Shown piece by piece: positions 41,653 to 49,507 of a DNA stretch of 64,000 nt. Numbering within the stretch: the first letter of the stretch is position 1; each line of letters opens with the position of its first letter. This DNA is from Bacteroidota bacterium. Lineage in GTDB: Bacteria > Bacteroidota > Rhodothermia > Rhodothermales > Rubricoccaceae. The stretch covers positions 95,444 to 159,443 of the forward strand of contig JBCBNX010000002.1 of NCBI GenBank assembly GCA_039821555.1, given 5' to 3'. Below the pieces are notes generated by a model. It saw only the letters and a list, made by a program, of their open reading frames with translations. It was not told the DNA's origin and did not search any database. Made by a program: the position numbers and the translations under genes.

Positions 41653-44600
41653 CTACCGAGCCACCACCACCCGGCGTGTCTCCGCACGCCCGTCGGCGCT
41701 CAAACGCACCACGTACACCCCGCTCGGCAGACCGCTCGCCTCGAACGTCGCCACGTGGTACCCCGCCTCCACGACGCCGTCCACCAACCGCGCCACTTCG
41801 CGGCCCGTCACGTCGTAGACGGCAAGCTGCACCGGCATCGCCATCGGCACCCCGTAGCGCACCGTCGTCGTGGTCCCGAACGGGTTCGGGTAGCTGCCCG
41901 CCAGCACCACCGCCTCCGGGAGCGCCGCGCTGCTCGCCGACGGGGCGAACTGCGCGCTGTTCTCCGAGTCGATGAAGAGTGTGCCCTCGTTGCCCTCCAC
42001 GTCGGTCGCGATGACCGTGCCCGAGCCCGGCTGGCTGCGGTTCGAGAGCCGCACATCGAAGCCGACGCTTGAAGCGCCTGGGGAGAAGTTGTCCACGTCG
42101 AGGACGAGGTTGACGGCGTCGCTGCCGAGCACGACCGAGGCGATGCCGGAGCCGGAGTCGGAGGCGGTGCCGTCGAAGCGGTTGCCGCGGATGGAGCCGG
42201 TGACGCTCGGGGGCGTGGTGTCGTCGCCGCCGCCGGTACCGGGCGGGTCGCAGCCGTCGGAGCAGACCCAGAGGTCGGCGGTGTTGCCCGCCACGTCGGT
42301 CGCGACGACATAGCCCTTGCCCTGGTCGCGGCTGTTGACGAGCGTGATGTCGAAGTTCACGCTACTCGTGCCTGTTGCGAAGCCGTCCACGTCGAGGTCG
42401 AGGTTGGTGGCGTCGCGCAGCGTGACGGAGGCGATGCCCGAGCCGCTGTCCGAGGCGGTGCCCTCGTACTTGCTGCCTCGGATCGAGCCGGAGAGCGCGG
42501 GCGGCGTGGTGTCTTCTACGCCACCGCCGTCGGAGACGGCTACGGCCTGCGAGGCCTCGTCGGTCGCGCCGCCGTTGTCCGTGACGGTCAGCGTGACGGT
42601 GTAGGTGCCGTCCGCCGCGTAGGTGTGGCGCGGGTTGGTCGCCGACGCGGTCGCGCCGTCGCCGAAGTCCCACGAGCGGCCCGTGATACTGCCATCGGCG
42701 TCGGAGCTGGTGTCAGTGAAGTCGCAGGTCAGCCCATCGCAGTCGGCGGCGAAGCCCGCCACTGGATCAACGTTGCCGCCGCCCGGTGGGAGGTCGAACG
42801 CCTCGCGGTTGTCGGTCACGCTCGACGAGGTGCCCTGGACGGCCGAGAAGCCGAGGCCGCGCCGCGCAAAGGCTGCCCAGATGAGGTCCTTGTGCACGCC
42901 GCCGTAGAGCGCGTCGTCTGCCGCGAGGATGGCGTCGCGGCCGTCCACGAAGCCGGGGTTGCATCGCTGGAGCTTCATGCCCTCGGTGACGAGGTTGAGC
43001 GCGATCTGGTTGCCGGCGGTACCGTCGGCATCGTAGAAGTCCTCGCTGAAGCCGAACTGGTCGATGAGGTCCCAGGTCATGTCCCAGAGCATCGTCGCCC
43101 AGACGAAGCCGACGCCGTGCGGGACGGAGAGCGAGCAGAAGAGGAAGCACGCGTCGCGCGTGTCGCCGTAGGTGAAGTCGTTGACGGCGAAGCTGGTGTT
43201 GTAGGGCGCGGGGCGGATGCCGTCGCCCGTGATCGGCTCGCCGATGGAGTAGGTGCCGATGCCGCGGTTGGTCGTGCGCGTGTCACCGGGGCGCATCGTG
43301 AACATGGCGGCGTAGTAGTCGCTCCAGCCCTCGCCCATGCGCTCGTTGCCGTTGAGGCAGCCGACGTTGTTCGGGCCGCCGGTGAGGCGGTTGGAGAGGC
43401 CGTGGACGTACTCGTGGATGACGATGCCCGCGTCGAGGTCGCCGTCGCGGCGGGGGTTGGTGTCCTGCCAAAGGAACATCTGCATGCGCGGCTCGCTGCC
43501 GTCGGACGGCGTGAACATGTTGGCGTTGTTGATGCCGCCGCCGTCCTGCGCCTCGGCGCGCACGGCGTCACCGCCCTGGCCGCCGTTGCCATAGCTGTTG
43601 GCCTGGAAGTTGCCACTCACCTCGTCGAAGCCGTAGCGGTAGAGGAGGTCGTGGGTAACGTTGTTCCAGTAGAAGAGGTTGGTGACCGCCGCGTCCTGGT
43701 AGTTGACCGGGTCCTGGGTGAGGCTGATCGGATAGTCGAAGTCGAGGCTGGCGCCGCCGTCCGGTTCGCTGCCGGGGTCCGGCACGTTGGCGCTGCCGTC
43801 GCGGTCGAGGTAGGCGTGGACGTTGTTGCCACGCGTGATCGTGAACTCGGGGCCGGTCGCTCCATTGGTGTCGTGCCAGCCGAAGGGCGAGGCGATGGCG
43901 TCAGCGGGGTTCGTGGCGATGGAGCGGTTGCCGTGGTTAGGGCTTTCGAGCGGCAGCGCGTAGACGTTGTAGCTGCTGCCGTCGTTGACGCCCATCGGCG
44001 CGGGCGCACTTGTCACGGAGGGCGCGGTCGCGCTCAGCAGGCTCGGCGCGGGGGCCGAGGCCAGCGGCGCAAGCGAGGGCGCACGGCCCGTCGAGGGGAG
44101 CCCGGCGTGCTCGTCCACAGTGAGGTCGTCGCGGCGGACTTCGGCGCCCGTCGCGGCGTCGACGTAGATGTGGTAGAGGCGACCCGCCGAGCGGGGCGCG
44201 AGCTCAACGCGCCAGGCAAGCTGGTAGGCCGCGTCGCCGCCGGACCGTACGAACTCGGGCTGCACGAAGACGAGGCGGCTGAGGATGCGCGTCAGCACGG
44301 CGTCGGTCTGGGCGAACGTCGTCGCGCGGCCGGCGCCCATCGCCTGGGCGAGCTTCCGGAGGCGCGGGCTGTCCACGCCGAGGTGGCTCGCGGCCCGGCG
44401 CACCGATTCGGGCGCGTCGAGGCGGAGGCGTACGGCGGGCGTCTTCGCAGCGAGGTCGCGCGTGAGCGTCCCGGCACGGCTCACGACCGCGCCGCTGCGG
44501 TCGACGGCCACCGTCAACTCGGTGCCCAGCACTTCGATCCCGCCCACGGCCTGCCGGACGTAGACGTAGGTGAGGCCGCTGCGGCGGCTCGGGACGGCGT

Positions 44601-44787
44601 CCGTAACTACGAGGTCGGCCACGTCACCATCGGTGACCCCGAGCGAAGCCGCCTGCTGGGCCACGTGCCGCAGGGCAACGTCTACGGCTGCGTCGACCGC
44701 GTCAGCGGAGGCGGGCGACTGGGCCGAAGCGGGGGCGGAGAACGGCAGCGCTAGACACAGCGCGGCCAAGCATGCAAGAAGGCGCAT
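41653..44787 (-). CDS. Secreted M36 fungalysin-like metalloprotease with PKD and T9SS tail
   Basis: 1044 residues. Signal peptide (1-22); fungalysin/thermolysin propeptide region (YVYVRQAVGGIEVLGTEL); M36 catalytic domain with zinc motif HEYVH at residues 458-462 (GIVIHEYVHGLSN) and the third ligand in RMGEGWSDYYA; after it a PKD domain (RSWDFGDGATASATNPRHTY), two Ser/Asp/Gly-rich repeats (SIRGSKYEGTASDSGSGIAS, then SIRGNRFDGTASDSGSGIAS), and a T9SS type A sorting domain (SYPNPFGTTTTVRY ... GVYVVRL). It is exported by T9SS and probably digests protein outside the cell. The last 657 bp of this gene (less the final few codons) repeat in the S8 gene upstream, evidence of gene conversion or module exchange. 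Confidence 0.92.
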   Translation of the reverse strand: MRLLACLAALCLALPFSAPASAQSPASADAVDAAVDVALRHVAQQAASLGVTDGDVADLVVTDAVPSRRSGLTYVYVRQAVGGIEVLGTELTVAVDRSGAVVSRAGTLTRDLAAKTPAVRLRLDAPESVRRAASHLGVDSPRLRKLAQAMGAGRATTFAQTDAVLTRILSRLVFVQPEFVRSGGDAAYQLAWRVELAPRSAGRLYHIYVDAATGAEVRRDDLTVDEHAGLPSTGRAPSLAPLASAPAPSLLSATAPSVTSAPAPMGVNDGSSYNVYALPLESPNHGNRSIATNPADAIASPFGWHDTNGATGPEFTITRGNNVHAYLDRDGSANVPDPGSEPDGGASLDFDYPISLTQDPVNYQDAAVTNLFYWNNVTHDLLYRYGFDEVSGNFQANSYGNGGQGGDAVRAEAQDGGGINNANMFTPSDGSEPRMQMFLWQDTNPRRDGDLDAGIVIHEYVHGLSNRLTGGPNNVGCLNGNERMGEGWSDYYAAMFTMRPGDTRTTNRGIGTYSIGEPITGDGIRPAPYNTSFAVNDFTYGDTRDACFLFCSLSVPHGVGFVWATMLWDMTWDLIDQFGFSEDFYDADGTAGNQIALNLVTEGMKLQRCNPGFVDGRDAILAADDALYGGVHKDLIWAAFARRGLGFSAVQGTSSSVTDNREAFDLPPGGGNVDPVAGFAADCDGLTCDFTDTSSDADGSITGRSWDFGDGATASATNPRHTYAADGTYTVTLTVTDNGGATDEASQAVAVSDGGGVEDTTPPALSGSIRGSKYEGTASDSGSGIASVTLRDATNLDLDVDGFATGTSSVNFDITLVNSRDQGKGYVVATDVAGNTADLWVCSDGCDPPGTGGGDDTTPPSVTGSIRGNRFDGTASDSGSGIASVVLGSDAVNLVLDVDNFSPGASSVGFDVRLSNRSQPGSGTVIATDVEGNEGTLFIDSENSAQFAPSASSAALPEAVVLAGSYPNPFGTTTTVRYGVPMAMPVQLAVYDVTGREVARLVDGVVEAGYHVATFEASGLPSGVYVVRLSADGRAETRRVVVAR
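41665..42321 (-). repeat. 657-bp direct repeat, copy A (3' end of the M36 gene)
   Basis: The same sequence is at 45598-46254, offset 3933 bp, with no mismatch noticed. It encodes the last Ser/Asp/Gly-rich module and the T9SS sorting domain. Sequences on both sides diverge sharply: the M36 protein ends RRVVVAR, the S8 protein RRVVLAH. Confidence 0.9.
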
Positions 44788-45238
44788 CGAGTAAGGGGAT
44801 CGAGAGAGCCACGGGCGAGCAGGACGAGCGGCGACACCGGGGACCTCCCGCCCGCACGGGTTTTGGTGGGGGAATCGCCGCTAGCAAAGCGCGTAGAGAT
44901 ACGGTCCAGCTAGGCGTATCGCAAATCTATCCTTCAACTTCTTTGGTGCGAACGATGTGCACAGGAGGCCGCCCCTCTACCGCCATGCCTGCTCAATGCC
45001 AGGAAGCGGCCGTCCATTGCCTCCTGGAACCTGACGCGCAGCCATATAGACGTGTAGGTTGGCGCAGACCTGACAAACCAACGAGTTATCTGCCTCGGGT
45101 TAGACAAGCGCATCGGAGGTAGCGAGAGCGTTCCAGAATACCGAACGGAATGGAATGCTTAAGCCACTCAGAAGATTAGCTGATATCATACAGGTATTCA
45201 GGCTCCTTCGTCCCAACTCATCACAGACCCACATCGCC
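44788..45238. other. Lower-GC intergenic region between the M36 protease and a small secreted protein
   Basis: 451 bp, visibly richer in A and T than its flanks from about 44900. Apart from the promoter candidate listed separately it holds no recognisable feature. Confidence 0.5.
44922..44952 (-). promoter_or_regulatory. Candidate promoter of the M36 protease gene
   Basis: On the minus strand TAGATTTG (44929-44922), an exact match to the Bacteroidota -7 box TAnnTTTG, lies 19 nt after TTCG (44952-44949), a partial -33 match. The predicted leader is about 130 nt. Confidence 0.4.
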
Positions 45239-45442
45239 ATGCGACGCTTTATCAGCGCAACTCTTCTCGTGTTTGGCATCCTCGGAGCCTCGGCCTTTGC
45301 CTTCCAGGGAGAGATTGAGGCTCGCATCCATGCACACTACTTTTGCCAAGCCAACGGCGGCGTTGACTCTATAGACCAAACGGACACGGAACGCGTCGTG
45401 GAGTGTGAGTCTGGAGACGGATTTAGGACTCCGCTTGAATAG
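45239..45442 (+). CDS. Small predicted secreted protein, unknown function
   Basis: 67 residues from the ATG at 45239. The N-terminus MRRFISATLLVFGILGASAF is a convincing signal peptide, with likely cleavage after AFA. The mature part has two Cys (FCQANGG, VVECESGDG) that may form a disulphide. The codon use and base composition differ from neighbours (A/T-rich). It is the only plus-strand gene in a minus-strand block, set between the two copies of the 657-bp repeat. No family recognised; it might be an orphan acquired gene. A longer in-frame start at 45155 lacks a signal and is rejected. Confidence 0.45.
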   Translation: MRRFISATLLVFGILGASAFAFQGEIEARIHAHYFCQANGGVDSIDQTDTERVVECESGDGFRTPLE

Positions 45443-45500
45443 TCTGGGAGGACCCCAACATCCTCTGAAGAGACCTCCCATTAGCCGGAGTCATCCAATG

Positions 45501-45542
45501 AAACGCCCCGTCCAGCCGAAGCCGAACGGGGCGCAGGAATTG
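45501..45542 (-). terminator. Terminator after the T9SS-type S8 protease gene
   Basis: GCCCCGT (45505-45511) pairs with ACGGGGC (45536-45542). On the minus strand GTTTCATT follows. The loop shares the GGCTTCGGCT string with the M36 gene terminator. Just beside it, AGGAATTGAACCT is repeated nearly twice (45535-45562). Confidence 0.6.
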
Positions 45543-45585
45543 AACCTCAGGAATTGAACCTAAGGATTGAGCGGGGAGTCTTGAG

Positions 45586-48150
45586 CTAGTGCGCGAGCAC
45601 CACCCGGCGTGTCTCCGCACGCCCGTCGGCGCTCAAACGCACCACGTACACCCCGCTCGGCAGACCGCTCGCCTCGAACGTCGCCACGTGGTACCCCGCC
45701 TCCACGACGCCGTCCACCAACCGCGCCACTTCGCGGCCCGTCACGTCGTAGACGGCAAGCTGCACCGGCATCGCCATCGGCACCCCGTAGCGCACCGTCG
45801 TCGTGGTCCCGAACGGGTTCGGGTAGCTGCCCGCCAGCACCACCGCCTCCGGGAGCGCCGCGCTGCTCGCCGACGGGGCGAACTGCGCGCTGTTCTCCGA
45901 GTCGATGAAGAGTGTGCCCTCGTTGCCCTCCACGTCGGTCGCGATGACCGTGCCCGAGCCCGGCTGGCTGCGGTTCGAGAGCCGCACATCGAAGCCGACG
46001 CTTGAAGCGCCTGGGGAGAAGTTGTCCACGTCGAGGACGAGGTTGACGGCGTCGCTGCCGAGCACGACCGAGGCGATGCCGGAGCCGGAGTCGGAGGCGG
46101 TGCCGTCGAAGCGGTTGCCGCGGATGGAGCCGGTGACGCTCGGGGGCGTGGTGTCGTCGCCGCCGCCGGTACCGGGCGGGTCGCAGCCGTCGGAGCAGAC
46201 CCAGAGGTCGGCGGTGTTGCCCGCCACGTCGGTCGCGACGACATAGCCCTTGCCTTGCTGGCCGCGATCCTGAAGCGTGACCGTGAAGTCCACGCTGCCT
46301 GCGCCCGAGGCGAAGCCGTCCACGTCGAGGTCGAGGTTGGTCGCCTCGGAGAGCTCGATGGCGGCGATGCCCGACCCGGAGTCGGAGGCCGAGCCCTCGT
46401 ACTGCGAGCCACGGATCGAGCCGGAGAGCGCAGGCGGGGTCGTGTCGTCGCCCCCACCGCTGCCGGTCCCCGTCAGGCTGATAGCCCGATCCGAGCCGTT
46501 GCCCGCCACGTCGGTCGCGGCGACGGTGCCGTTGCCGTCGAGCGTTGGGTCGATGAGCGCGAGTGCGAAGCCGACGGTGGCGTCGCCCGAGGAGAACGGA
46601 TCGACGGTCAGCGCGACGTTGACGGAGCCCGGTTCGAGCGACACCGAGGCGACGCCCGAATCGGCCGCGCCGTTGTCGGCGACCGTGCCGTTGAAGGCCG
46701 TCCCCGTCGTGGAGCCAGCGATGACCGGCGCGGCGGTGTCGACCGGCGGGCCACCGCCATCGAGGGCGTCGAGGGCGGCGTCCACCTGGATGCGCGGCTT
46801 CGTGAGCCCGTTGCGGCTGTCGCGGATCGGCACGCCCGTGTTGGCAAGCGCGTTGAAGACCTCGTCGACGGTGGCGTCGGGCTTCTTGCCCTTCAGCAGG
46901 GCCCAGGCACCCGCCACGTGCGGCGCCGACATCGAGGTGCCCGAGTAGTTCGAGTAGCCGCCGTCCGGGATCGACGATTCGATCCAGCGGCCCGGCGCGA
47001 GCAGGTCGAGGAAGGTGTCGCTGTTGGAGAAGCTGGACACCACGTCGGTTCCCGTGCCCAGCGAGCCGTCGTCGGTCGAGCCGACCGTGATGGCCGTCGA
47101 GATGCAGCCGGGCGCGCCGATGCCGTTGCTGTTGCCGCCGTTGCCTGAGGAGATCACCGTGGCGATGCCCGCGCTGCGCAGGTTGTCGATGATGGGCTTG
47201 GTCGGGTCGCTGTCGCAGGGGACGGTGCTGGTCCCGCCGCCGAGGCTCATGTTGGCCGCGGCCACGTTACGCTCGGTGCGCTGCGCGTAGACGAACTCGA
47301 GGCCGCTGATGATGTCCGAGGTGTAGGCGCCCACGCACGGCGAGGGGCTGGGGAAGCACGAGGAGAAGCCCTCGAACTGGGTGAAGACCTGCACCGCAAT
47401 GACGTCGGCGTCCGGCGCGACGCCGGAGAAGCTGGAGCCGCGCCCCGCCGCGATCCCGGCGACGTGCGTGCCGTGATCACAGCCAGAAGTACCGCGGGGA
47501 CAGTGGTCGCCTGCACCGGGGCCGGTCTGCGACCGCTGGCCGTTGGGACAGACCGAGGTGCCGCCTGCGCTCGCCGAGTAGCATGCCTCGGCGACGACCT
47601 TGCCCTGGAGGAAGGGGTGGGTGCCATCGACGCCCGTGTCGAGCACGGCAACGGCCTGGCCGGCCCCGCGGTAGCCCGAGGACCACGCGGCCGTCGCGCC
47701 GACGATTTGGGTGCTCTCGGCGAGGTTGAGGCGGACTACCTCGTCTTCCTCGACAAAGCGGACGAGCGGACTCGCAGCGAGGAAGCGGAGGCCCACGTCG
47801 GTGACGCTCAGTGCGACTACCGGAACCGTCTCGAAGCGCGTCACACGCTCGACGGCCACCCCGTTGGCGGCGAGGGTGCGGAGCACCTGGTCGCGCCGCT
47901 CGGCGAGGCGGGCACGCTGACGCCGGACGTCGGCATCGAGCAGGCGGCCTTCGGGAAGAAACGCGACGTCGAGCCGCACGAGCACCGGGACGACACCGCG
48001 CTCCTGGGCGATGGCGGCGAGGCGGTCGAACTCGGGCACGACCTGTTGGAGTTGCGCAGCGCTGACACGCGGAGCTTGCGCATGGAGAGGCGGTGTCAGC
48101 GTGCCGAGCAGGAGCGCCAGCACGGCGAGGACACACAGACGATGGGGCAT
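45586..48150 (-). CDS. Secreted S8 subtilisin-like protease with T9SS tail
   Basis: 854 residues from the ATG at 48150. Signal peptide (1-25, ending LHAQ); a propeptide with a YxxxPVVALSVT-type I9 fold ending VRFVEEDEVVRL; S8 domain with catalytic Asp (VAVLDTGVDGTHP), His (CDHGTHVAGIAAG), Asn (ISSGNGGNS) and Ser (SGTSMSAPHVAGAW); then three Ser/Asp/Gly-rich repeat modules (GTVADNGAADSGVASVSLE, GSASDSGSGIAAIELSE, GTASDSGSGIASVVLGS) and a T9SS type A sorting domain. Several extra Cys in the protease (CYSASAGGTSVC, CPRGTSGC) suggest disulphides. The C-terminal 220 residues are shared with the M36 protease. It is unlike the two S8 lipoproteases: no decapeptide repeats, no lipobox. Confidence 0.93.
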   Translation of the reverse strand: MPHRLCVLAVLALLLGTLTPPLHAQAPRVSAAQLQQVVPEFDRLAAIAQERGVVPVLVRLDVAFLPEGRLLDADVRRQRARLAERRDQVLRTLAANGVAVERVTRFETVPVVALSVTDVGLRFLAASPLVRFVEEDEVVRLNLAESTQIVGATAAWSSGYRGAGQAVAVLDTGVDGTHPFLQGKVVAEACYSASAGGTSVCPNGQRSQTGPGAGDHCPRGTSGCDHGTHVAGIAAGRGSSFSGVAPDADVIAVQVFTQFEGFSSCFPSPSPCVGAYTSDIISGLEFVYAQRTERNVAAANMSLGGGTSTVPCDSDPTKPIIDNLRSAGIATVISSGNGGNSNGIGAPGCISTAITVGSTDDGSLGTGTDVVSSFSNSDTFLDLLAPGRWIESSIPDGGYSNYSGTSMSAPHVAGAWALLKGKKPDATVDEVFNALANTGVPIRDSRNGLTKPRIQVDAALDALDGGGPPVDTAAPVIAGSTTGTAFNGTVADNGAADSGVASVSLEPGSVNVALTVDPFSSGDATVGFALALIDPTLDGNGTVAATDVAGNGSDRAISLTGTGSGGGDDTTPPALSGSIRGSQYEGSASDSGSGIAAIELSEATNLDLDVDGFASGAGSVDFTVTLQDRGQQGKGYVVATDVAGNTADLWVCSDGCDPPGTGGGDDTTPPSVTGSIRGNRFDGTASDSGSGIASVVLGSDAVNLVLDVDNFSPGASSVGFDVRLSNRSQPGSGTVIATDVEGNEGTLFIDSENSAQFAPSASSAALPEAVVLAGSYPNPFGTTTTVRYGVPMAMPVQLAVYDVTGREVARLVDGVVEAGYHVATFEASGLPSGVYVVRLSADGRAETRRVVLAH
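45598..46254 (-). repeat. 657-bp direct repeat, copy B (3' part of the S8 gene)
   Basis: It matches 41665-42321 throughout in the same orientation. Recombination between the two copies would delete 3933 bp, removing the M36 protease and the small secreted gene while leaving a complete S8 gene. Confidence 0.9.
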
Positions 48151-48236
48151 AGAGCTACCTAGATGGAAGGAGGAGGGAGCGCAGCGCGTGTACGCCATGA
48201 CGAAGGAGTCCCGCGGGTATGAAGCGGGTGTGCGGA

Positions 48237-48261
48237 GTCCGAGGGTAACGATACCTCGGAC
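48237..48261. promoter_or_regulatory. Perfect 8-bp inverted repeat between gluQ and the S8 gene
   Basis: GTCCGAGG (48237-48244) and CCTCGGAC (48254-48261) with a 9-nt loop, 66 bp after the gluQ stop and 87 bp before the S8 start. It could end gluQ transcription or act as an operator for the protease gene; no T tract follows. Confidence 0.4.
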
Positions 48262-48327
48262 CAAAGTCCACTATCGGGGTAAACACTATGTCGCCCGGTG
48301 CTCTACCCTGCCGCACGGGGCCCTTTC

Positions 48328-49362
48328 TCAGGCACCCAGTCGGGCCGAGAACGCCTCGGGGAGCCGCCAGTCGTCCCGACGTATTCGTGTCCATGCGAAG
48401 CCATCCACCAATGCCCTCGGCGTGAGCGGCGCGTCCGTCTCCGCCAGCCCCAGCGACTGCGCCAGCGCCCCGACGAGGCGCTCTGAGTCGACACCCGCGC
48501 CGCGGAGGCTCGCCAGCGTGAGCGCCTCGTCGCGCTTGGAGAGCTTCCCGCCGTCTGCGTTCACCACGATGGGGGCGTGGGCGTAGGTCGGTACCGTGCC
48601 GCCGAGTGCCCGGACGAGTTGGATCTGCCGCCCCGTCGAGTCGAGCAGATCGGCGCCGCGCACGACCTCCGTGACGCCCATCGCGATATCGTCCACCACG
48701 ACGGCCAGTTGGTAGGCGTAGATGCCGTCCCGGCGCTTGAGCACGAAGTCGCCCGTCTCGGCCGCTACGTCCTGCGTGAGCGGTCCCTGGACGCGGTCGT
48801 GAAACGGGACGGGCGCGTCGTCCACGCGGAAGCGGAGCGCCGAGGCCACGTCGCGCGGGGTCGGCGGGTCGGAGCGGTAGCGAGCGTACCAGTCCGGCGC
48901 GAGGTCAGCCGGGCGCAGCACCTTCGGGTAGGCGGGCATCCCCACTCCGGCGTGCGGCGCGGAGGCGAGTTGGAGGAGGTCCTTGCGCGAGCGGTCGCAC
49001 GGGAAGAGGCTTCCCGCGGCAGCGAGGCGGTCGAGGGCGGCCTCGTAGCGGTCAAAGCGATCAGACTGCGCGTAGGGGCCGGCATCGCCCTTGGCTGCGA
49101 AGCCCATGCCATCGGCCGTGGCAAGCGCGGGACCCTCGTCCCAGTCGAGGCCCAGCCAGGCGAGGTCGCGCATCTGTTCGGCCGCGATACCCGGCACCAC
49201 CCGCGGCCCGTCGAGGTCTTCGAGGCGCCACACGAACGCCCCCCCCTGGCTCCGCGCCGAGAGCCACGCCACGAGCGCCGTCCGCGCGCTGCCGACGTGC
49301 AGCAAGCCGGTCGGCGAGGGGGCAAAGCGACCTCGGACTTCGGGGTTGGGGACCGCGCTCAT
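48328..49362 (-). CDS. gluQ: Glutamyl-Q tRNA(Asp) synthetase
   Basis: 344 residues from the ATG at 49362; a GTG two codons upstream is possible. Attaches glutamate to the queuosine base of tRNA-Asp, without an anticodon-binding domain, hence the short length. Seen: GRFAPSPTGLLHVGSARTAL (HIGH-like motif), RLEDLDGPRVVPG (R-(I/L)-E-D-x-D motif), LKRRDGIYAYQLAVVVDDIA, and KMSKS-like GGKLSKRDEAL. The Cys-rich zinc motif of the E. coli enzyme (CxC...YxxxC) is reduced to a single Cys (FPCDRSRKDL), so zinc binding is probably lost; such forms are known among homologues. Confidence 0.88.
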   Translation of the reverse strand: MSAVPNPEVRGRFAPSPTGLLHVGSARTALVAWLSARSQGGAFVWRLEDLDGPRVVPGIAAEQMRDLAWLGLDWDEGPALATADGMGFAAKGDAGPYAQSDRFDRYEAALDRLAAAGSLFPCDRSRKDLLQLASAPHAGVGMPAYPKVLRPADLAPDWYARYRSDPPTPRDVASALRFRVDDAPVPFHDRVQGPLTQDVAAETGDFVLKRRDGIYAYQLAVVVDDIAMGVTEVVRGADLLDSTGRQIQLVRALGGTVPTYAHAPIVVNADGGKLSKRDEALTLASLRGAGVDSERLVGALAQSLGLAETDAPLTPRALVDGFAWTRIRRDDWRLPEAFSARLGA

Positions 49363-49413
49363 CCGCACCCCCTGTCCTGCGTCGTCTCCGCGCTGCGCGC
49401 TCCGCTCCTCGGA

Positions 49414-49492
49414 CTGTCCCCCTCGAAGTCGAGGGGGACAGTTTTTGGTGATGGGGGAGCGCAGCGACCGTCACCAAAAACGGGGGGAGCCG
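49414..49492. repeat. MITE-like palindromic element, copy 2
   Basis: Contains CTGTCCCCCTCGA-AG-TCGAGGGGGACAG at 49414-49441, a second hairpin (49442-49451 TTTTTGGTGA with 49471-49480), and the right end CGGGGGGAGCCG at 49481-49492, identical to the end of copy 1 (8710-8721). The left terminal repeat is missing. In copy 1 the bases between palindrome and right end resemble, in reverse complement, the bases upstream of the palindrome here (49374-49413). Confidence 0.7.
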
Positions 49493-49507
49493 ACCTAGCT
49501 TCAATCC

